A DNA stretch of 11,663 nucleotides from Syntrophorhabdaceae bacterium PtaU1.Bin034 (lineage in GTDB: Bacteria; Desulfobacterota_G; Syntrophorhabdia; Syntrophorhabdales; WCHB1-27): positions 1 through 11,663 of the forward strand of contig MVRP01000128.1 in NCBI GenBank assembly GCA_002067405.1, given 5' to 3'. A program made the translations under genes and the position numbers. Below the pieces are notes generated by a model that saw nothing but the letters and a program-made list of their open reading frames with translations, did not search any database and was not told the DNA's origin. Shown here piece after piece: positions 7,458 to 11,663 of this stretch; the first letter of the stretch is position 1; each line of letters starts with the position of its first letter.

Positions 7458-8268
7458 TCAATCACTCTGCGTTTCCTGACAAAGATACGGTCGTCCACAT
7501 ACACCCTCGCGACCAACGTGACCCCGCTTGTGCTGACCGGAACAGCGAGGACACAATACGACCTCATCATAACACCGCCAGAAGAGCCCCTTGGCAATGA
7601 CCCAAGACGAAAGAGACTTTTGGAAATAACAGTACACCTTCTTGTCTTGGTCAGCGCAATGATTGCGTTCGCACCGGCAGAGGCCCTCGCGCACTATTTC
7701 GTCTCTAGGAATCCAGTAGCCGCTATCGAGAATGATGACATCGGCAGAGACTCCCGCTCCGGCGGGGTCTTCGACAAATGCGCTGAGCAGGTCATCCAGG
7801 TCTCGAAGAGACAGGGTGCGCTGCTCGAGGGCAGCAAAGATGGTCTTGAATACTTTGTCCTTGGCAACATTCGAGGTGACGGAGTTCGCGATGCTCACGG
7901 CCCGAGTTGCCCTCCCAGCGAGTCCGTCTAGTATCGCCTTGTTGCCAGGGACGAAGGCTGGAGGCCGATTAGACTTGCTCTGGTTGCAGTGATTGTGGCA
8001 GGGAAGCCAGTTCTCATATCCGTTGATATGAAAGTTTTCCGAAAGGCCGTATGCGGTCAGAATTGCCTCGCGGGCAGCGTCGTCATCGAGCAGTGATTCG
8101 GGCAGCACGGTCTACGGTGACTTCAGCGAGGCGAAGCGGCTCCTTACACCACCAGCATTTTTGCCCATTGCAGTACCACACTGCGTAACGTTCTGCATAG
8201 GAAAACTTTCGCTTGGCCCTTTTCGTTGTTGCCCTTCCTGTGCTCAAAATGGGTTTGCCGTGGCCCAT
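7458..8268 (-). pseudogene. HNH endonuclease gene, frameshifted at the catalytic His
   Basis: Frame one starts at ATG 8268, 25 nt inside the end of the RT gene, and gives CxxC (Cys38, Cys41 in KCWWCKE) followed by LAEVTVD. It then runs into RAARITAR and a stop at about 8083. The frame that opens at 8108 continues the homology at once with LPESLLDDD, then INGYENWLPCHNHCNQSK (second Cys pair, HN and Asn/Lys of the HNH core) and a Cys-rich tail (CRCERNHC, CPRC at 186-189). Joining them needs two extra bases at about 8106-8110. The usual family sequence there is V-D-H-x-x-P-E, and adding CA or AC to GACCGTG would restore Asp-His. So a 2-nt loss removes the catalytic His and shifts the frame. No simple ribosomal slip re-creates that His. 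The overlap with the RT implies a two-gene system. It is either a real inactivation or a sequencing error. Confidence 0.8.
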
Positions 8269-9809
8269 TTCACCACTGCTTTTTCGAGTTCGTCTAATTG
8301 GGGCAAGACCGACTTGTACCAGTGCTTTCTGGCATCAGGGGCCATGCAACTTGCCCCAGATAGGAGTGCTCTGCGCGGCCACGGTGATTGATTCATGAGG
8401 TTTCGCCACTGGGATTGAAACCAGTGTCTTTGGTGCGCCCTACCCATAGCCAGAATGAGCTTCCTTCGGCAGAAATCATCATGTGCTGTACTGAGCATGG
8501 CGAAGAAACGATCCTCATTATCCCACTGCCGTGTATGAGTGAACAAGTCCAGAGCCCAGATTCGATGATACTCTAGCTCGCTAACCAGCGATGATTCCAG
8601 AAGATCAAGTACTCGTGCGCCAATTTCATGATATTGCGCTGTTCTCAACCCTCTGAGATTGCCGAGGTACTGCACTATGTCCGGAAAAGCAGGGTATAAA
8701 ATGTCAATGTTCTCGAATACCGTGTCCACGAGGGATGCGTCACCAAGCTGTCCCATTCGCCGCAGGACAAACTTTACTATTCCGAAATCCGTTTCGGGTT
8801 TTGCTATTTCCTCCTGAAAAAGTCCGCTCAGGTTCATAGAATCAATCAACTCTTGTTGATCCTCGTTCAGGTCCGAGTATTCGATTTCCTCGTAAGAGCT
8901 AGAAAGGCCTATCTCATCAATTAGTTCCTGGAATTTCTTGTACAAAGAATCAATTTCCTTTTCCTCCGGGGATAATAGATGTCTCTCGCGGAAAGTCTTC
9001 ACCCGAAGCACGTGGGTCTTTTGCGGTTGAAGCGTCAACCCGTGATTCCGATAAAGAACCTCGGCCAGAAAAGCCAGCGCCCGGTACGCCTCAGCATGGC
9101 TCTTGGTGAAGATGCGATAATCATCATTAAAACGGACGAAGTTCATCCCGCTTGCAAGAAGAGCATCATCGACATCCGCAATAGTCGCTTCGGCGAGCAA
9201 ACGTGATGGAGCGTTACCAACGGGTATGCCGAAGGTTTCTGTGCCATTCCAGCCCGATAATAGCCTCATTATGGCAAGTACATGCTGCGATTGTGACGTT
9301 GCATTCGACAAAGCGTTTTGAAGCCGATGATGATATATCCTGGGATAGAAGTCAGCTATGTCTGCGAGGGCGACGTGGCTAATTGTCTTATCCTTCAGCA
9401 ATTCTCTGCTTTGGGAAAGAAATTGATCATATCCTATCGAGGGATCAAAAAGTTGCCCGTCTTTGCGGGGTGAAATCCGATAGGAAAAGACAATATTACG
9501 TTGTACCGGTACACGAATTGCCTCTATATCCCTGGCTATCTCTCTAATCAGTGCCCCAAAGACGAGGAAATCTAAAGGATCCAGTTGTGTTATTATTCGG
9601 AAGGCATAACGGCTTTTCGGTGCCAGAAGCGTGCGGTGCGCACGTACCTTCCAGTTCAACAGATCCTGTCCCGAAAGGTATGATCGTATGTCGGACCAGT
9701 TATGCTCTATTGCCGAATACTCAAATGGCAACGGCAACATAGTCGTATCGTCAAATCGATTCACATGTGCCAAGGCCCAGTCAAGGCTGGCGGGCTTAAG
9801 TCTCAGCAT
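8244..9809 (-). CDS. UG/Abi-type defense reverse transcriptase (DRT-like)
   Basis: The 521-residue product (from ATG 9809) has an RT core followed by a long helical region. Motif A is ALADIADFYPRI (about 147-158) with catalytic Asp. Motif B is GIPVGNAPSRLLAEATI (194-210). Motif C is FNDDYRIF (227-234), i.e. FNDD in place of the common YADD but with both Asp kept. Motif D-like LQPQKTHVL (260-268) follows. The acidic, helix-rich part (about 280-330) and the C-terminal repeats (to ATANPF) resemble the alpha-repeat domain of Abi/UG RTs such as AbiA and AbiK. These synthesise DNA and trigger abortive infection. I cannot name the UG group. ATG 9809 was preferred over TTG 9824; neither has a strong ribosome site. 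The stop overlaps the HNH start by 25 nt. It differs clearly from the retron RT, lacking NAxxH and VTG. Confidence 0.85.
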   Translation of the reverse strand: MLRLKPASLDWALAHVNRFDDTTMLPLPFEYSAIEHNWSDIRSYLSGQDLLNWKVRAHRTLLAPKSRYAFRIITQLDPLDFLVFGALIREIARDIEAIRVPVQRNIVFSYRISPRKDGQLFDPSIGYDQFLSQSRELLKDKTISHVALADIADFYPRIYHHRLQNALSNATSQSQHVLAIMRLLSGWNGTETFGIPVGNAPSRLLAEATIADVDDALLASGMNFVRFNDDYRIFTKSHAEAYRALAFLAEVLYRNHGLTLQPQKTHVLRVKTFRERHLLSPEEKEIDSLYKKFQELIDEIGLSSSYEEIEYSDLNEDQQELIDSMNLSGLFQEEIAKPETDFGIVKFVLRRMGQLGDASLVDTVFENIDILYPAFPDIVQYLGNLRGLRTAQYHEIGARVLDLLESSLVSELEYHRIWALDLFTHTRQWDNEDRFFAMLSTAHDDFCRRKLILAMGRAHQRHWFQSQWRNLMNQSPWPRRALLSGASCMAPDARKHWYKSVLPQLDELEKAVVKWATANPF

Positions 9810-10028
9810 TAAGACTACACCCAATAAAGCGGTATTGGACGGTGAGCGCCCTATCTATTGAGCCAGCACCCTTCGTCCAGTCCTTTCGGACTCTGCGTAT
9901 TCGACTATTCTTACCACGTGAAAGAGTGCTGTGCAAGAAGAAAGGCAAGGTTTGAAAGGCAAGGTTGAGACTTCCAGGAAGGAAGCCTGCTGGCGTAGTG
10001 CAAAGAAAGCGTCTCTATACAACTGTAT
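9810..10028 (-). other. Noncoding leader of the UG/Abi RT with RNA-like hairpins
   Basis: No gene is seen. On the transcribed strand AGTCC-GAAA-GGACT (9892-9879) is a 5-bp stem closed by a GNRA tetraloop, typical of structured RNA. A CTTCC/GGAAG hairpin lies at about 9971-9986, and a 14-bp tandem repeat lies between the two. The partial palindrome ATACA-AC-TGTAT (10017-10028) could be an operator. Several UG RTs use adjacent ncRNA, so an RNA component is possible but unproven. Confidence 0.35.
9940..9967. repeat. Two-copy 14-bp tandem repeat
   Basis: The unit GAAAGGCAAGGTTT (9940-9953) is followed directly by GAAAGGCAAGGTTG (9954-9967), differing at one base. On the RT-coding strand this reads as two CCTTGCCTTTC blocks in the RT leader. 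It may be a binding site for a regulator or RNA partner, or a simple slippage duplication. Confidence 0.8.
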
Positions 10029-10220
10029 TTAGCTTGACTCGTGGTTACCTGACCATGGGGGTGCAAAAGTCGCGCTTCGCGCGACGTCAGCTACACACGC
10101 TAACATCATAAAAATACGACTAACTTTTTCGGCGGTTGCCGTCCTCGCAGGCCCCTCGCCATCAGCCAGAATAGACCCCGAGCGGCTGTCTGTTGTCATG
10201 TGGCCTGCACTCCGGCGCAT
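10029..10220 (-). CDS. Small hypothetical protein, element-associated (Ash/Icd-like at best)
   Basis: This 63-codon ORF starts at ATG 10220 with a good AAAGGAG site about 8 nt upstream, which favours real translation. The product is unrecognised with confidence. The stretch RIFMMLACVADVARSATFAPP resembles the C-terminal pieces of short Ash/Icd-like ORFs that occur beside alpA in P4-type satellites (recollection, not a search). It is divergent from the AlpA gene and points to the UG RT, 205 nt away. A strong terminator-like hairpin lies inside its 3' part, so the transcript may also act as a regulatory RNA. It could be spurious. Confidence 0.38.
   Translation of the reverse strand: MRRSAGHMTTDSRSGSILADGEGPARTATAEKVSRIFMMLACVADVARSATFAPPWSGNHESS
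10065..10085 (-). terminator. Strong hairpin plus TTTT on minus strand
   Basis: GTCGCGC-GAA-GCGCGAC (10085-10069) is a perfect 7-bp GC-rich stem with a 3-nt loop, followed by TTTT (10068-10065). This is the form of an intrinsic terminator for leftward transcription. It would stop readthrough into the UG RT leader or act as an attenuator within the small ORF at 10029-10220. The plus strand lacks a T-run after the stem. Confidence 0.5.
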
Positions 10221-10241
10221 TAGTTATGCTCCTTTAGCTTG

Positions 10242-10275
10242 CTTTTTTCCCCGGCCCTCTGTGAGGGAAAAAAAG
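10242..10275. repeat. Inverted repeat upstream of alpA-like gene
   Basis: CTTTTTTCCC and GGGAAAAAAAG face each other around a CCCTC-TGT-GAGGG mini-stem. It lies between the divergent small ORF and the AlpA-like gene. It may be an operator or a bidirectional hairpin with A/T tails; the role is unknown. Confidence 0.4.
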
Positions 10276-10312
10276 TTTTTGAGGGTGGATAAACCCGAAA
10301 GGAGGGCAACGA

Positions 10313-10510
10313 ATGAGCAGACGGTATCTCCGTTTACCGCAAGTATTGGATCGAATTCCCGTCTCGAGATCGACATGGTGGGCCGGAGTTAAGAAAGGCA
10401 TTTTCCCTAAGCCTATTAAACTTTCCCCGCGCGTCACTGTATGGTTGGAGGCAGACATAGACAAAGTGGGAGTGGATGAGGTAGATATTGAAACAGAACA
10501 GATCCAATAA
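10313..10510 (+). CDS. AlpA-family phage/element transcriptional regulator
   Basis: The 65-residue protein begins YLRLPQVLDRIPVSRSTWW (about 5-23), a MerR-type winged helix-turn-helix (HTH_17/AlpA). GIFPKPIKLSPRVTVW follows (about 29-44), the very typical AlpA wing, and then an acidic tail. The ATG has a strong AGGAGGG site about 6 nt upstream. AlpA proteins activate excision or integrase expression in prophages and satellite elements such as CP4-57 (known for the family). Here it lies 214 nt before the integrase stump on the same strand. It is the clearest evidence that the right flank is mobile-element DNA. It appears complete. Confidence 0.9.
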   Translation: MSRRYLRLPQVLDRIPVSRSTWWAGVKKGIFPKPIKLSPRVTVWLEADIDKVGVDEVDIETEQIQ

Positions 10511-10549
10511 ACTTAGACTTGGAGGAACTTTTGGGGGGTCTTTTTGAGG

Positions 10550-10574
10550 TACACACCTTTTGATAACGTGTGTA
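10550..10574. repeat. 7-11-7 inverted repeat between alpA and integrase stump
   Basis: TACACAC (10550-10556) and GTGTGTA (10568-10574) are perfect inverted arms separated by CTTTTGATAAC. The position and layout would suit a regulator operator or a recombinase/excisionase arm site. Arms of 7 bp also arise by chance in a window this long. Confidence 0.45.
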
Positions 10575-10724
10575 AATGATGTGATTACGATATGTTAAGT
10601 TTCCAGTTCGATGGACGCCGCCACTTGATTGACATCCGAATACTTTCTGGCAACTTTTGGGCGTGTACCTGGAATCGTCTGACTATCTGGAAGAGGTTGC
10701 CCCTGAAAGGGGGGAAAAAGCTTA

Positions 10725-10835
10725 ATGGACAAGGTCATTCACGGATTGTCACCAGAGAAGATGGATACTGCGGGACACACCGAGAAGGCACAAAAGCTGT
10801 TTGACGACGGAGGATTTTTCTTGCTGGTAGTTTAA
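10725..10835 (+). pseudogene. Integrase remnant: N-terminal DUF4102 arm-binding stump
   Basis: ATG at 10725, preceded by a purine-rich AAAGGGGGG site, opens a 36-codon frame. Its product runs from MDKVIHGLSPEKMDTAG to KLFDDGGFFLLVV and then meets TAA. The L-S-P-x-K...K-L-x-D-G-G-x-x-L-L-V pattern is the start of the DUF4102 arm-DNA-binding domain of P4-type tyrosine integrases, which are normally about 400 aa. The catalytic domain is absent and I found no continuation in the next 300 nt. So this is a truncated integrase, cut right after the first beta-strands. A tiny frame ending in SSDYLEEVAPERGEKA (GTG 10663 to TAA 10725) overlaps its start as TAATG, hinting at a decayed upstream gene. A short independent peptide is less likely. 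Confidence 0.6.
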
Positions 10836-10868
10836 TTACACGCTTATTTCTTCGAAGGACAATAAAAA

Positions 10869-11072
10869 ATGCCTTTTAGGCGTCTTGAATTTCCTCTTTA
10901 TTTAGATGAATTCTTTCTTGTATTTAAAGGCCTAATTTTGAAAAAACTTCCAGCCGCCGCCGTCAAATATGTTATTTTTTTCTTGATGACAGTTCTCTGC
11001 GTGTCTATAATAACACACAAGAATGCCGGTAATCGAATTTGGTTGCAAGACTATAAGCCGAGGAGGAAGTGA
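10869..11072 (+). CDS. Possible small one-TM membrane protein
   Basis: This 67-codon ORF starts at ATG 10869 with AAGGA about 11 nt upstream. The predicted product has a basic, Leu/Phe-rich start, one hydrophobic helix of about 20 residues (about 31-50, containing VKYVIFFLM and VLCVSIIT) and a positively charged tail ending PRRK, as expected for an N-out or small toxin-like inner-membrane peptide. There is no recognised family. It follows the integrase stump on the same strand, in AT-rich DNA unlike the coding parts to the left. It could be a chance ORF. Confidence 0.35.
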   Translation: MPFRRLEFPLYLDEFFLVFKGLILKKLPAAAVKYVIFFLMTVLCVSIITHKNAGNRIWLQDYKPRRK

Positions 11073-11557
11073 AAAAATATTTAAGACAGGCTTCATGATG
11101 GGTTTCTACTCAATCACCTTGATCAATAGCATGAGCAAAAGGGCTTAAGCCGGATCCCCGTATTCAAACAACTCCTGTACCATCTGCCGGGGTATTTCCG
11201 CAGCTGTTGAAGACTGCCAGCTAAATCATCATCCTACTTTTCAGTTTCTCATACTGCCTGTTGATGTTTTAAACGAAAAAGAAAAGAAGGAGCCGACTAC
11301 AAACAGCTATCAAACGAAGACACGGTAGAAACCTCTCCGTAAGGTTTCCCAATATTCGGTGTCGCAAAAGAACCAGCGATTATCGCAGCCTCTTGACGAT
11401 TCAACGAATGTCTGGCTTTCTGTCTGTTCCCTTGGGGGAACGCGGCCCTTTCGGCCCCGCTGGTCCTTCTTTTGGTCCGTTTTGGCTGGTATTAAGGAAA
11501 TGGATTATTCTAACCGAGTATTTTATTAGAGTAACATGAACTGGAGAGGGGGCCGTC
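11073..11557. other. Gene-free stretch before right-edge gene
   Basis: I see no supportable gene in about 485 nt. A good ribosome-like site (GAGGAGGAA) at about 11059-11067 leads only to a GTG frame of nine codons. There are scattered inverted repeats: GGCTTAAGCC (11142-11151, palindrome), GAAACC/GGTTTC (11328-11348) and the GC-rich cluster near 11427-11460. It is probably decayed element DNA or an untranslated leader. Confidence 0.5.
11427..11460. other. Pair of GC-rich hairpins
   Basis: TTCCC-TTGG-GGGAA (11427-11440) is a perfect 5-bp stem. GCGGCC-CTTTC-GGCCCCGC (11442-11460) forms a second stem with a CC bulge. On the plus strand a T-rich stretch (CTTCTTTT) follows 4-5 nt later, so the pair could terminate rightward transcription ahead of the next gene. 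Not certain. Confidence 0.35.
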
Positions 11558-11663
11558 ATGTTGTATGAAGAGATGTCGAATGAGGAATTGTCTGCAATTC
11601 TCTGGTACAAATTGCCTGAAATAGCAAAAGATATCACTGACGTAAACGATGAAAATCGCGCGA
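11558..11663 (+). CDS. Partial unknown gene running off the right edge
   Basis: ATG at 11558 follows GGAGAGGGGG with suitable spacing and opens a frame that stays open for all 35 codons to the window end. The product begins MLYEEMSNEELSAIL and continues into KLPEIAKDITD. It is acidic and likely helical, with no family recognised. The strong ribosome site argues that it is real. A minus-strand frame across the same bases (11401-11637) lacks such support. Confidence 0.55.
   Translation, partial: MLYEEMSNEELSAILWYKLPEIAKDITDVNDENRA

Noticed and set aside
7263..7931. Long plus-strand ORF of 222 codons
   Set aside because: It lies antisense to the HNH remnant and the SIR2 promoter region. Its sequence has no domain-like pattern, while the minus strand gives clear motifs.
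3420..9982. Identical 12-mer CTTCCAGGAAGG in the leaders of both RT operons (3420-3431 and 9971-9982)
   Set aside because: A few exact 12-mer matches are expected by chance in a window this long, and the motif is a simple near-palindrome. Too weak to claim a shared operator.
10592..10804. Plus-strand ORF of 70 codons between alpA and integrase stump
   Set aside because: No ribosome site and no recognisable pattern. It overlaps the better-supported DUF4102-like frame.
11401..11637. Minus-strand ORF with collagen-like GPK/GPR repeats
   Set aside because: The Gly-Pro pattern comes from translating the GC-rich hairpins at 11427-11460. The plus-strand start at 11558 has much better initiation signals.
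1..11663. CRISPR array, tRNA or rRNA genes, complete insertion sequence
   Set aside because: No regularly spaced repeats, cloverleaf with CCA-type end, rRNA-like sequence, or transposase frame with terminal inverted repeats was seen.

Overview
This window reads as a defense-rich accessory island from a Gram-negative-type bacterium. Base composition is mixed, around half GC. The AlpA-type regulator and the DUF4102-type integrase remnant fit Proteobacteria or related phyla, but nothing in the sequence fixes the genus.

Layout. Positions 1-956 (+ strand) hold the broken remainder of a PUA/EVE-like domain gene, overlapped by an intact ASCH-domain gene. From 964 to about 9824 every recognisable gene lies on the minus strand. 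Read in the direction of transcription (high to low coordinates) these are: (i) an UG/Abi-type antiviral reverse transcriptase (RT) with an FNDD active site, overlapping an HNH endonuclease gene that carries a frameshift exactly at its catalytic His; (ii) a SIR2-HerA pair (NADase-type SIR2 plus HerA hexameric ATPase); (iii) a roughly 500-nt noncoding, hairpin-rich stretch; (iv) a DUF3800 protein and a retron-type RT with the NAxxH, YADD and VTG motifs; (v) a small HEPN-like protein with an Rx4H motif. The ASCH and HEPN genes converge with only 7 nt between their stop codons.

The right flank (9825-11663) is mobile-element-like. It has a structured leader upstream of the UG RT, a small minus-strand ORF containing a strong terminator-like hairpin, an AlpA-family regulator on the plus strand, a 36-codon stump of a tyrosine integrase (DUF4102 arm-binding region only), a possible one-TM small protein, a largely gene-free stretch, and the first 35 codons of a gene running off the window.

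How the genes may work together: three separate abortive-infection style modules sit head to tail. These are the UG/Abi RT (+HNH), SIR2-HerA (NAD+ depletion when phage is sensed), and a DUF3800-associated retron in which RT, msDNA and DUF3800 protein probably form a guard complex. The HEPN gene just downstream may be an extra effector of the retron operon. The main open questions are the boundaries of the retron ncRNA (no convincing a1/a2 pair was found by eye), whether the HNH lesion is real, and whether HEPN belongs to the retron.
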